The translations under genes were made by a program, and so were the position numbers. A model generated the notes under the pieces. The model saw nothing but the letters and a program-made list of their open reading frames with translations. It was not told the origin of the DNA and ran no database searches. This document shows, piece after piece, positions 50,203 to 64,000 of a stretch of 64,000 nucleotides of DNA; position 1 is the stretch's first letter, and every line of letters starts with the position of its first letter. The DNA comes from CAVXNP01 sp963763305 (lineage in GTDB: Bacteria > Pseudomonadota > Gammaproteobacteria > Xanthomonadales > Rhodanobacteraceae), in the NCBI GenBank assembly GCA_963763305.1, contig CAVXNP010000001.1, positions 248,001 through 312,000 of the forward strand, in the 5' to 3' direction.

Positions 50203-50227
50203 GGCCGCGCACGTGCGCGGCCTTTTT
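50203..50227 (+). terminator. terminator after infA
   Basis: GGCCGCGCAC/GTGCGCGGCC followed by five T's. Confidence 0.9.
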
Positions 50228-50249
50228 GCGTTGTCGACGTCGGCGCACG

Positions 50250-50275
50250 AAAAAGCCCCTCGCGAGCGAGGGGCT
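50250..50275 (-). terminator. terminator after clpA
   Basis: AGCCCCTCGC-GA-GCGAGGGGCT with T-run on the minus strand, about 40 bases after the clpA stop. Confidence 0.9.
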
Positions 50276-50313
50276 GTTCGGGTCAGGCTGGCGCCGAGGC
50301 CGGCGCCAGCCGG

Positions 50314-52590
<2,277 letters not shown>

Positions 52591-52654
52591 CCGGATCTTC
52601 TCCACTAGCATGACAGGCGGCCTGCAGGCCGCGATGGCTACAAGATGGGGCTGC

Positions 52655-52985
52655 TCACAACTTTTCCATAGTGCACAACAACGGATGCTGATGGGTGCGT
52701 GAATACTCGTTGACCTGGGTGACCTTGGTCTCCGCCACCTCGCGCGTGAAAACGCCACATACGCCCTTGCCGCGGGTATGCACGTGCAGCATCACCTGCA
52801 CGGCCTGCTCCTGGTCCATGGTGAAGAACCCGCGCAGCACCTCGACCACGAAATCCATGGGCGTGAAGTCGTCATTCAGCAGCACAACTTGGAACAAGCG
52901 GTGGCCGCGCCACCTCCGGCTTGGACTGTCTCGACGGCGAGACCGCTGCCGCTCGATCGTGTTCGTGTTCAGTTTCGTGAGCCAT
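52655..52985 (-). CDS. clpS: ClpS adaptor protein (one frameshift)
   Basis: About 109-residue N-end-rule adaptor of ClpAP. VVLLNDDFTPMDFVVEVLRG is the substrate-binding segment and HTRGKGVCGVFTREVAETK the ClpA-contact block. The N-terminus MAHETEHEHDR joins it after one extra base near 52900. Together with clpA it degrades proteins with destabilising N-termini. Confidence 0.92.
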
Positions 52986-53130
52986 GGAATCCGGGAAGCC
53001 TGATCGTCGTGAGGAGTATACGCAGGGCCAGGTCCGGCCTGCGCATCCAGGCACGGCGGCGCTGCCCGCCCCATCCACAGGTAGTGGCACAATGGCCCGT
53101 TTTCCAATGCCGCCGGCGGTACCTCCCACG

Positions 53131-53619
53131 ATGTCCCCCAACTCCCCCGCCTCCGCCGTGTGGCGTCCCCACGTGACCGTCGCCTGCGTGGTCTGCGACG
53201 GCGACCGCTACCTGATGGTCGAGGAGCGGGTCGGCCGGTCGACTGGCCTACAACCAGCCAGCCGGCCACCTGGACGATGGCGAGAGCCTGCTGCAGGCGG
53301 CCGTGCGCGAAACCCTGGAGGAAACCGGCTGGAGCGTCGAACTGCAGCACCTGGTCGGGGTCCACCAGTGGCGCAGCACCGAGCATGGGCAAAGCGTATG
53401 CGCTTCAGCTTTGCCGCCCGTGCGCTGGAGCACCATCCGGAGCGGCCGCTGGACGACGGCATCATCGCGCGCTGTGGCTTACCCGCGACGAGATCGCCGC
53501 GCTGGGCGACAGCCTGCGCAGCCCGCTGGTGCTGCTGCAGCATCGACGCCTGGCTGGCCGGCCAGCGGCTGCCGCTGGAGACCCTGCACAGCGTGCCCGG
53601 CAAGGACCCGGCCCCATGA
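53131..53619 (+). CDS. nudJ: NudJ-like Nudix hydrolase (several frameshifts)
   Basis: About 160-residue Nudix hydrolase (thiamine-pyrophosphate phosphatase type, NudJ/YmfB). WRPHVTVACVVCDGDRYLMV starts the domain. The Nudix box reads GHLDDGESLL then AAVRETLEETGW. Frame changes near 53241, 53402, 53477 and 53541 break it. The stop overlaps the mnmA ATG (ATGA). The nudJ-mnmA-hflD order is conserved in gammaproteobacteria. Confidence 0.85.
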   Translation: MSPNSPASAVWRPHVTVACVVCDGDRYLMVEERVGRSTGLQPASRPPGRWREPAAGGRARNPGGNRLERRTAAPGRGPPVAQHRAWAKRMRFSFAARALEHHPERPLDDGIIARCGLPATRSPRWATACAARWCCCSIDAWLAGQRLPLETLHSVPGKDPAP

Positions 53620-54763
53620 AGGTGATGCTCGGCGTCTCCGGCGGCGTCGACTCGTCGGTGGCCGCGCTGCTGCTGCAGCAGGCCGGCCACGAGGTCGAGG
53701 GCCTGTTCATGCAGAACTGGGAGGAGGACGACGCGCAACGGCCCCTGCAGCGCCGACGCCGACCGCAAGGACGCCGTGGCCGTGTGCGGCCGCCTGGGCA
53801 TGCCTTTTCATGCACGCAACTTCGCCGCCGAGTACTGGAATGGCGTGTTCGAGCATTTCCTGGCCGAGTACCGCGCCGGGCGCACGCCCAACCCCGACGT
53901 GTTGTGCAATCGCGAGATCAAGTTTCGAACTTTCCTCGACGAGGCGCGCGCGCTGGGCGCCGAGAAGATCGCCACCGGCCATTACGCCCGGATCGACTGC
54001 CGCGACGGCGAGTGGCGGCTGCTGCGGGCGCGTCGACGCGGCCAAGGACCAGACCTACTTCCTGCATGCGCTGGGCCAGGCAGCAGCTGGCCGCCACCCT
54101 GTTCCCCATCGGCGAGACTGCCCAAGGCCGAGGTGCGCGCATTGGCCCGCGAGGCCGCGTCTGCCGACGCACGCCAAGAAGGACTCCACCGGCATCTGCT
54201 TCATCGGCGAACGCGACTTCCGCGACTTTCTTGGGCAGCTACATCCCGGCCCGTCCCGGTCCCGATGCGGACGCCCGAGGGCACCGGTGGGCGAGCACCA
54301 GGGCGTGATGTACTACACCCTGGGCCAGCGCAACGGCCTGGGCATCGGCGGTCGCCAGGGTGCCGGCGGCGAGCCCTGGTACGTGGTCGGCAAGGACGTG
54401 CGCCGGCAACGCCTGTACGTCGCCCAGGGCGGCGAGAACCACTGGCTGCATGTCGCGACGGCTGCGCACCGAAGCGCCGCACTGGGTCGCTGGGCAGGCC
54501 CCGGGCCAGGTCTTCCGCTGCACCGCCAAGACACGTTATCGCCAGGCCGACCAGCCGTGCTCGCGTGCGGCAGGTGGACGGCATCCTGGAGGTCTGCTTC
54601 GAACAGCCGCAGCGCGCCGTGACCCCCGGCCAGTCGGTGGTGTTCTACGATGGCGAGGTCTGCCTGGGCGGTGCGGTCATCGCCGCCACCGACGCTGCCT
54701 TCGGCGGCCTGTCCCCTTCCCCCGATCGAGAGTCCCGCCGCGTGTTTGAATTCCTTGCGATGA
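53616..54763 (+). CDS. mnmA: tRNA 2-thiouridylase MnmA (many frameshifts)
   Basis: About 370-residue tRNA-specific 2-thiouridylase acting on U34 of Lys, Glu and Gln tRNAs. The PP-loop GVSGGVDSSVAALLL is near 6-20. The catalytic Cys is in NPDVLCNREIKF, the second in STGICFIGERDF. Ten or more extra bases scatter from 53.73 to 54.73 kb. With the last one removed the gene ends at TGA overlapping the hflD ATG. As given, its final frame runs into hflD. Confidence 0.88.
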
Positions 54764-55383
54764 ACGAAGAGCGCGTACTCGCGCTCGCCGGTGTCTTTCA
54801 GGCCGCCACCCTGGTGCAGCAGCTGGCCCATGACGGCCGCTGTGACGAAACCGCGATGGAGGCGAGCATCGCCAGCGTGTTCCGCATCGACGCGCCGTCG
54901 GTGGCCGCCGTCTACGGCAACGTCTCGGGCGTGCGGCTGGGCCTGCGCAGCATGATCAACCAGATCGACGAGAGCTCGCGCGACATGGCGCTGACCCGCA
55001 TGGTGGTCAGCGTGCTGCGACTGGAGCGCACCCTGGCGCGGCACCCGGCAGTGGTTCGCCAGTTGCAGGAGGGCATCGTCGCCACCCAGCGCCAGGTCGA
55101 CCACTTCGGGCAGGACTCGGCCCAGGTCACACGCAGGCTGGCCGACCTGTACGCGGCCACGCTGTCGACCCTCAAGCCACGCATCATGGTGAGCGGAAAC
55201 CCGCTGCCGCTACAGCAACCACAAGTGATCGAGCGGGTGCGCAGCAACCTGCTGGCCGCAGTGCGCTCGGCGGTGCTGTGGCATCAGGTCGGCGGACGCC
55301 AGTGGCAGCTGGTACTCAATCGCCAGCAGTGCAGCATGCTGGCCCGCGGCCTGCTTACAGGCGCCACCCTGGACAACCGGTAA
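54760..55383 (+). CDS. hflD: high frequency lysogenization protein HflD
   Basis: 207-residue HflD (YcfC), a membrane-associated regulator known from phage lambda work. ERVLALAGVFQAATLVQQLA is the N-terminus and TLKPRIMVSGNPLPLQQP a family block. The frame is clean. It follows mnmA as in E. coli. Confidence 0.93.
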   Translation: MNEERVLALAGVFQAATLVQQLAHDGRCDETAMEASIASVFRIDAPSVAAVYGNVSGVRLGLRSMINQIDESSRDMALTRMVVSVLRLERTLARHPAVVRQLQEGIVATQRQVDHFGQDSAQVTRRLADLYAATLSTLKPRIMVSGNPLPLQQPQVIERVRSNLLAAVRSAVLWHQVGGRQWQLVLNRQQCSMLARGLLTGATLDNR

Positions 55384-55438
55384 GAGCGCCAGGCGCGGGT
55401 AACCCGAACACCGCGCCGCTCGGAAGGCCGCCGTCCTT

Positions 55439-55460
55439 GTAGGGTGGGCTTCAGCCCACC
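55439..55460 (+). repeat. REP-like repeat, copy C
   Basis: GTAGGGTGGGCTTCAGCCCA followed by CC, downstream of hflD. Confidence 0.85.
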
Positions 55461-55490
55461 AGCTCTTCCGCTCTTCCGCTTTGTTGGCCT

Positions 55491-55534
55491 GGTGGGCTGA
55501 AGCCCACCCTACGCCCACCCTACGCCCACCCTAC
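55491..55534 (-). repeat. REP-like repeat, copy D with two extra partial units
   Basis: GGTGGGCTGAAGCCCACC then CTAC, followed by two more GCCCACCCTAC units in tandem. It is the inverted partner of copy C. Confidence 0.85.
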
Positions 55535-55577
55535 CCGCGCCCGCCGCCCGCCTTCCAGGACGCGGTCGCTGCCGCAC

Positions 55578-56499
55578 TCAGCCGCTCTGGATTGGGCTCA
55601 GGCAGGGGCGCTTGGCGGCCAGCTGGCGCAGCATCTGGGCAAAAGCGCCCAGTTCCTCGTGCCAGGGCGAGGCTTCGCGCCAGTACAGGCGCGATCTCGC
55701 GTCCGGCCACCTGCCCTTTCAGCTTGGTCAGCACGATGTCCGGCATCGAGGCCAGCCGATCGTGCGCCAGCGCCGGCACCAGCGCGTAGCCGCCGCGCAG
55801 GCGCACCAGCGCGGCCAGGCTCTCCAGGCTTACGTCCTGTACGTGACTGCCGCCCGCATCGGCGCCGGGCAGGCCGCTGGCATGGCTTTCGGCCATCAGC
55901 GTGGCCTCGGCGGCATCGAGCTGCTGCAGGTCCACGCTGCGCCGACGCGCCATCGGGTGGTCGGCGCGCAACATCAGCTCCCACGGCTCGAAGAACAGAC
56001 GCTGCATGGCCACCCCGCTGGCCGCGCTGGCCGGCGGCGCCAGCACCGCATCCAGCTCGCCCTCGTGCAGCCGCCGCAGCAGCCCGCGCGGTTTGCCCTC
56101 GGACAGGCTCAGGCGGGTGCCGGGGAAGTGCTGCGGAAAGGGTCCCACCAGGTGCGGCAGCAGGTAGGGCCCCAGCGTCGCCAGCACGCCCAGGCGCAGT
56201 TCGCCACCAAAGGCCACCGCCCCGGCCCGGGCCGCCTGCTGCAGATGCTCGGCCGAGGCCAGCACCGCGTCGATCTGCTCCAGCAGCCGCCGCCCGCCGG
56301 CGGTCGGCACGATGCGCCGGCCACCGCGTTCGAACAGCGGCGCGCCGAGCGCCTGCTCGACCTTCTGCACCTGGTGCGACAGGCCCGACGGACTGATATG
56401 CATGGCCCGCGCGGCGCTGTTGAAGCTGCCCTGGCGGTGCACTGCCTGGACCAGGGCCAGGTCGCGCAGCGAGGCGGATGCGAGTGCCAACGAAATCAT
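55578..56499 (-). CDS. LysR-family regulator (one frameshift)
   Basis: About 306-residue LysR-type regulator. The N-terminal helix-turn-helix is SLRDLALVQAVHRQGSFNSA then SPSGLSHQVQKVEQALGAPL. The effector domain starts GGELRLGVLATLGPYL. One extra base near 55690 hides the natural end, EIALYWREASPWHEELGAF to SPIQSG-stop. It is divergent from acnA, with 280 bases between, so acnA is a possible target. Effector unknown; OxyR-like by general pattern, but its redox Cys pair was not identified. Confidence 0.85.
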
Positions 56500-56779
56500 C
56501 GAATGGTGGATGCCATCAAATACGTTTGTGTGCCAGCGCCCGCGGCTTCATGCTTGGCACTGGAGTTCATCTGCACTTCGCCTGCCGGATGCCATTCTAG
56601 CCGTTGGCGCCCGCGTTCACCTGTCCGCCGGGGTTCGCACCCGCTCTCCGCTGGCAGACCGGCCGCCCAAGCGCCGGCCTTTGCGCGATAATGGCCAGTT
56701 TGCGCGGCCGCCTACCGGCGAAGCGAAGCGCCGCTGCACGCCCCATCCCCGTTGCAGTTTCAGCCAGGAGTTGATGTCC

Positions 56780-59538
<2,759 letters not shown>

Positions 59539-59560
59539 CCGCGTCCCTGGGGACACACCG

Positions 59561-59588
59561 AAAAACGCCGCCTCCGGGCGGCGTTTTT
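59561..59588 (+). terminator. terminator after acnA
   Basis: AAAAACGCCGCC-TCCGG-GCGGCGTTTTT, perfect stem. Confidence 0.92.
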
Positions 59589-59672
59589 CTTGGGCCAGTG
59601 CAGAGTGGTCGCGTTGGCCGTAGATGCCGTCCCACCCGGTCGCCATATCGCCAGCGCACAGCGGCACGCCCC

Positions 59673-59694
59673 GTAGGGTGGGCTTCAGCCCACC
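59673..59694 (+). repeat. REP-like repeat, copy E
   Basis: Same GTAGGGTGGGCTTCAGCCCA core as copy C. Confidence 0.85.
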
Positions 59695-59724
59695 AGCCCA
59701 ACCCAGCGGAAAAGGCGAAGAGCC

Positions 59725-59746
59725 GGTGGGCTGAAGCCCACCCTAC
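59725..59746 (-). repeat. REP-like repeat, copy F
   Basis: Inverted partner of copy E. The pair is flanked by the exact 20-bp direct repeat ATCGCCAGCGCACAGCGGCA at 59647 and 59801. Confidence 0.85.
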
Positions 59747-59871
59747 GCACCCGGCACGCCGCCAGCTTCCCGAGGTCCTTGGCAGACCCGGTCTGGCACG
59801 ATCGCCAGCGCACAGCGGCAAGCCCACCCGACTCCCGCCCTGCCGAGCCCGGCGCTACCTCCCTGGAACGC

Positions 59872-61530
59872 TTATGGTTTCGCCAGTGCGCTGCCGGCCA
59901 AGGGCGCGGGTACCGTCTCGACCTCGGCGAACAAGGTGCCGTGCGGTGGCAGGTGGAGACGCCCGCCGCCTATCACGCCAGCGGCCAGGCCGTGCCCTTC
60001 GCAGCAGCGCATGGGTGACAGCAGTGGCAGTGGCATGTCGATCGGGCGCCCTTCGAGATTGAATGCGGCCAACACCGTGGTACCCCGGAAGCTGCGCGTG
60101 AAAGCCAGTATCGGCTCGTCGGTTTCCAGGAAGCGGATGTCGCCCCAGCACAGCGCCGGCTGGGTTCGGCGCCACTGCATGAAGGTGCGGAAGCCATGCA
60201 GCGCCGAGTTCGGATCGCGCTCCTGATGCTCCACCGAAAGCGCTCGATGCGACGGCGGCACCGGCAACCAGGGACGCACGCGGCTGAAGCCCGCGTGTTC
60301 GTCATCACGCCACGGCATCGGGGTGCGGCAGCCGTCGCGCCCCTTGAAGTTCGGCCAGAAAGCAATGCCATACGGATCCTGCAGCGCGTCGTACGGCACC
60401 TCGGCTTCGGGCAATCCCAGCTCCTCGCCCTGGTAGATACAGACCGAACCGCGCAGCGAGCAGACGATCGCGGTCAGCTGATTGGCCAGCTGTGGCGAGG
60501 CGCGGCCGCGGCCCCAGCGGCTGAGCACGCGCTCGACGTCGTGGTTGGAGATCGCCCAGCAAGGCCAGCCCTCGGCGCATCTGCGCCTCCAGCCGCTGGA
60601 CCGTGCTGCGGATGTGCGCGGCGCTGAAATCCTCGGTCAGCAGCTCGAAGCTGTAGCCCATGTGCAGCCGGCCGGGCTGGGTGTATTCGGCCATGGTCGC
60701 CAGCGAGTCCTCCGACGATATCTCGCCCAGCGCCATCACATCGCCGTAGTCATCGAGCAGCGCGCGCAGGTCGGCCAGAAAGGTCAGGTTCTCCTGCTGG
60801 GTGTTGTTGTGCCAGTGGTACTGGAACGCGTACGGATTGTCCGACCTGAAGCCGCGGCCGACCCGGTGTTCGGGCGCCTTGGGCGGGTTGTCGCGCAGCT
60901 GGCTGTCGTGGAAGCAGAAGTTGATCGCATCCAGGCGCAAGCCATCCACGCCCTTGTCCAGCCAGAAGCGAACGCTGTCCAGGATCGCCCCGCGCACGTC
61001 GGGGGATGGAAGTTCAGGTCGGGCTGCGAGACCAGGAAATTGTGCAGGTAGTACTGCCCGCGCCGTGGCTCCCACTGCCAGGCGCTTCCACCGAAGATCG
61101 ACAGCCAGTTGTTCGGTGGCGTGCCGTCTTCCCGCGCATCGGCCCACACGTACCAGTCGGCCCTGGAATTGTCGCGGCTCTGCCGGCTCTGCTGGAACCA
61201 GGCGTGCGCGCTGGAGGTATGACTGAGCACCTGGTCGATCACCACTTTCAGCCCCAGCCGATGCGCCTTGGCCAGCAGCCGGTCGAAGTCATCCATGTTG
61301 CCAAACAGCGGATCGACCGCGCAGTAGTCGGCAATGTCATAGCCGAAGTCGGCCATCGGCGATTTGAAGAACGGCGCGATCCAGATCGCGTCGACGCCCA
61401 GCCCGGCGATGTAGTCCAGCCGCTCGGTGATGCCCGGAAGATCGCCCACGCCGTCGCCATTGGTATCGAGAAAACTGCGCGGGTAGATCTGGTAGATGGC
61501 GGCTCCGCGCCACCAGGGATGCTCGGTCAT
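59872..61530 (-). CDS. GH13 alpha-glucosidase (two frameshifts)
   Basis: About 551-residue GH13 enzyme of the oligo-1,6-glucosidase/alpha-glucosidase (subfamily 23-like) type. WWRGAAIYQIYPRSFLDTNG opens the barrel; VDAIWIAPFFKSPMADFGYD follows. The nucleophile Asp is in VDGLRLDAINFCFHD, the acid Glu in MALGEISSEDS, and SNHDVERV gives the third carboxylate. No signal peptide, so cytoplasmic hydrolysis of imported oligosaccharide is likely. Frame changes near 60559 and 61004. It is divergent from the TonB receptor. Confidence 0.88.
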
Positions 61531-61628
61531 GCAACGTATTCCCTGACTGTCACAGGCACCCGGCACGCGCGGGGCGATGGCGAACGGTCGCCAGCTTAGC
61601 GGTTGGCAAATACCGCAGCGCCGCTTTG

Positions 61629-61642
61629 TGCATACGTATTCA
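61629..61642. promoter_or_regulatory. LacI-type operator 1
   Basis: TGCATACGTATTCA, palindromic except one position, about 100 bases before the GH13 start. It is the exact reverse complement of operator 2. Confidence 0.65.
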
Positions 61643-61806
61643 TCCATGTTGCGGGTGCAACATTCGGATGCCGCGCGCGCGCTGGCCACTCGCATCACCC
61701 ATTGCAACGCTCCCTGCCGGGGCCGGTGAGCGCTGGCTTCGCGCGGCATCCGGGCCGCGCCGACCGGCCTTGCTGCAGTGCGATCAAGCCCCCGGATGCA
61801 AGGTCA

Positions 61807-61820
61807 TGAATACGTATGCA
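61807..61820. promoter_or_regulatory. LacI-type operator 2
   Basis: TGAATACGTATGCA, about 147 bases before the TonB receptor ATG. A TATGAT box lies 30 bases further on at 61850. Confidence 0.65.
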
Positions 61821-61966
61821 GTTCTGCGCTTACCCAAAAACATCGTGACTATGATCGGCCCGAGACGTTCATCAAACTTTTAACGAGGGGTTGGACATCC
61901 GTCGCAGGGGGGAACTCCTGTCATCACATTCGAGCGTGTGAACTCGACAGTTTCCGGAGGGAAGAA

Positions 61967-64000
61967 ATGAAAAGATTCGAGCGCAACATCCTGGCGATGG
62001 CTATCGCGTCGACGTGCCTTGGCGTGTGTTCCATTGCCAGCGCGGGTACGGCGCCCACGGCAGCGGCGAGTTCACGGCAGGGCATGCAGGACCAGTCCGA
62101 CAGCACGACCGATGGCCAGGTGCCCCGCAAGGAGAAGAAATCCCAGCGCGGCCATACCACCCAGCTGCAGGCGGTCGAAGTCAACGGCTTCGCCAGCAGC
62201 CTGGAAAATGCCACCGCCATCAAGCGCAATTCCGACGCCATCGTCGAGGCGGTCTCCGCCGAACAGATCGGCAAGCTGCCGGGCGTCAGCATCGCCGACA
62301 CGCTGGGCCGCCTGCCCGGCCTGGCGGTACAGACCGTCAGTGGCCGCCCGCAGGTGCTGACCATCCACGGCCTGGGTCCCGATTTCAGCACCGCGCTGGT
62401 CAATGGCGGCCAGCAGGTCAGTACCTCCAACAACCGCGACGTGCAGTTCGACCAGTACCCCTCGAGCTGGTTCGACAACGTGGTGGTGCACCTGAGCCCC
62501 ACTGCCAACCTGGTCGGCCAGGGCCTGTCGGGCACGGTGGACATGCACACCATCCGTCCGCTGGACAAGGACAAGCCCGAAGCGGCGATGAACGCGCGCT
62601 ACGTCTGGGACGGCCAGTCGCAGCTTTCGACCGGCCCCGGCGTCAGCGACAAGGGCTACAACGTCAACGGCATCTGGGTGGACCAGTTCGCCGACCACAC
62701 CTTCGGCGTCACCCTGGGTGTCGACCTGGAATCGAACCCGGCGCAGATCAAGCACCAGGCGCCGTGGGGTTACCCGAACGATGCCGACGGCGACTACGTG
62801 GTCGGCGGCTCCAAGAATTACGGCATTTCGGACACCTTCAAGCGGCAGGGTCTGCTGACCTCGTTCCAGTGGCGGCCGAACGATTTCTTCAACAGCACGC
62901 TCGACCTGACCTACGACAACTTCAAGGAAACCCAGCAGGCCAAGGGCATCGAATTTCCGCTGTTCTGGGGTGGCGGCGTCACGCTGGACCCGGCCAACGT
63001 GCAGAACGGCTTCGTGCAGAGCGGCACCTACAACAACGTCAAGGGCGTCATCCGCAACGACTACAACCAGACCAAGGCCAAGGTCTGGAACATCGGCTGG
63101 CGCAACGAGTTCAAGTTCAACGACGACTGGTCCGGCGAACTGGATGCCAATTACTCGCGCGCCGACCGCCGCGATTTCCAGCTGGAGAGCTACTCGGGCA
63201 CCGGCTACGGCACTGGCGCCGGCGGCGGCGCCACCGATTCGATCGGCTTCAGCGAGCTCGACAGCGGGCTGCTCTACCTGAACCCGTCGCTTGATTACAG
63301 CGGCGACCAGATCGTGCTGACCGATCCGCAGGGCTGGGGCTCCGGCGGCAACCCGCCCGTGGTGCAGGCCGGCTTCATCAACGCGCCCAAGACCAAGGAT
63401 TACCTCGCCAACCTGAAGGCCGCCGTCAAGCGCGACTTCATGGAAGGCCCGTTCTCCAGCGTGGAAGCCGGTGTCGTGCGCGGTACGCGCAAGAAGACCT
63501 ACGACATCGACCAGACCTTCCTGACCCTGGGTGGCGGTTTCTTCTCCGCTACCAACACGCCCGTCCTCACCGCCCCGACCGGCGGTGGCACCTGCAGCGC
63601 GCTGGCGTGGATGGGTGTGGGCTCGCAGGCCTGCTACAACCCGCTGGCCCTGATCTCCAACGGTACCTACACGCTGCTGCCGACCTCGCTGTCGTCGATC
63701 GCGGTGCCGCCGAACTGGAAGGTCACCGAGCGTGACGTTACCTCGTACGTGCAGTTCAACCTGGACACCAACGTCGGCAACGTGGGCCTGCGCGGCAACT
63801 TCGGCCTGCAGGTGGCGCACACCAGCCAGACCTCCGAAGGCCAGCGTGTGACCGCCGGCGACGGCAGCACCACCGCCGGCGACGCCACCGCCATCCTGGT
63901 GCCGGTGAGCGGTGGCACCACGTACACCCGCTACCTGCCCAGCGCCAACCTGATCTTCGGCTTCGACGAGAGCAACGATCTTCGCGTCGGTGCGGCCCGC
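61967..64000 (+). CDS. TonB-dependent receptor (3' end cut by window)
   Basis: First 678 residues of an outer-membrane TonB-dependent receptor; the gene runs off the window. The signal peptide ends near residue 26 (VCSIASAG). A linker and probable TonB box (LQAVEVNGFA near 68) precede the plug domain (SADAIVEAVSAEQIGKLPG-like region near 90, LPGLAVQTVSGRPQVLTIHG near 115). Beta-barrel strands follow with alternating aromatic pattern. GGAGG lies six bases before the ATG. Beside a GH13 glucosidase and LacI-type sites, uptake of a malto- or gluco-oligosaccharide is likely. Confidence 0.92.
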   Translation, partial: MKRFERNILAMAIASTCLGVCSIASAGTAPTAAASSRQGMQDQSDSTTDGQVPRKEKKSQRGHTTQLQAVEVNGFASSLENATAIKRNSDAIVEAVSAEQIGKLPGVSIADTLGRLPGLAVQTVSGRPQVLTIHGLGPDFSTALVNGGQQVSTSNNRDVQFDQYPSSWFDNVVVHLSPTANLVGQGLSGTVDMHTIRPLDKDKPEAAMNARYVWDGQSQLSTGPGVSDKGYNVNGIWVDQFADHTFGVTLGVDLESNPAQIKHQAPWGYPNDADGDYVVGGSKNYGISDTFKRQGLLTSFQWRPNDFFNSTLDLTYDNFKETQQAKGIEFPLFWGGGVTLDPANVQNGFVQSGTYNNVKGVIRNDYNQTKAKVWNIGWRNEFKFNDDWSGELDANYSRADRRDFQLESYSGTGYGTGAGGGATDSIGFSELDSGLLYLNPSLDYSGDQIVLTDPQGWGSGGNPPVVQAGFINAPKTKDYLANLKAAVKRDFMEGPFSSVEAGVVRGTRKKTYDIDQTFLTLGGGFFSATNTPVLTAPTGGGTCSALAWMGVGSQACYNPLALISNGTYTLLPTSLSSIAVPPNWKVTERDVTSYVQFNLDTNVGNVGLRGNFGLQVAHTSQTSEGQRVTAGDGSTTAGDATAILVPVSGGTTYTRYLPSANLIFGFDESNDLRVGAAR

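Overview
The window is high-GC, gene-dense chromosomal DNA of a gammaproteobacterium of the order Xanthomonadales (Lysobacterales), probably family Rhodanobacteraceae. The gene order supports this: dnaJ-dapB-carA-carB-greA, hrcA-grpE-dnaK-dnaJ, fur facing bamE, rnfH-ratA facing smpB-ssrA, uvrC-pgsA-tRNA(Gly,Cys,Leu), serC-pheA-aroA, cmk-rpsA-ihfB-lapA-lapB and clpA-clpS near infA. A tmRNA with tag ANDSNYALAA and a large TonB-dependent receptor beside a GH13 glucosidase agree. Species cannot be fixed from sequence alone. I see no phage, transposase, plasmid or CRISPR.

Layout. 0-11 kb: an MBL hydrolase, an FAD oxidoreductase/CsaA pair, then a long minus-strand run cmk-rpsA-ihfB-lapA-lapB-wbpL-wbpM-galU for translation and envelope polysaccharide. 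11-15 kb: acyl-CoA-binding protein, dienoyl-CoA reductase (one frameshift), a LysR regulator and alternative L36. 15-31 kb: greA-carB-carA, a 2OG oxygenase, a CaCA exchanger behind a manganese (yybP-ykoY) riboswitch, dapB, the heat-shock operon and recN. 30-36 kb: a divergent two-component pair, a strong terminator preceded by a structured GGA-rich segment that is probably an unannotated sRNA, fur/bamE, ratA-rnfH, smpB and tmRNA. 36-44 kb: tRNA cluster, pgsA, uvrC, an ABC/GntR(YtrA) operon with its own operator, a double SnoaL-like protein and kdsB. 44.3-44.9 kb: a 162-bp tandem repeat array. 45-64 kb: aroA-pheA-serC, an FHA protein, infA, clpA/clpS, nudJ-mnmA-hflD, a LysR regulator divergent from acnA, and a GH13 glucosidase divergent from a TonB receptor with two LacI-type operators between them.

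Quality warning. From about 37.9 kb to 61 kb many housekeeping genes (uvrC, pheA, serC, FHA, clpA, clpS, nudJ, mnmA, LysR, acnA, GH13) carry one to about fifteen apparent single-base insertions. Isolated ones hit fadH, carB and recN. Loss of so many core genes at once is not believable, so I treat these as sequence errors and give the full gene span. Apparent PheA-AroA and MnmA-HflD fusions come from the same errors.

The most interesting non-coding items are the Mn riboswitch on a Ca/Na-type exchanger, the candidate RsmA/CsrA-sponge-like RNA upstream of the fur 3' end, the GntR operator over the ABC promoter, the paired LacI-type operators, and the tandem array.
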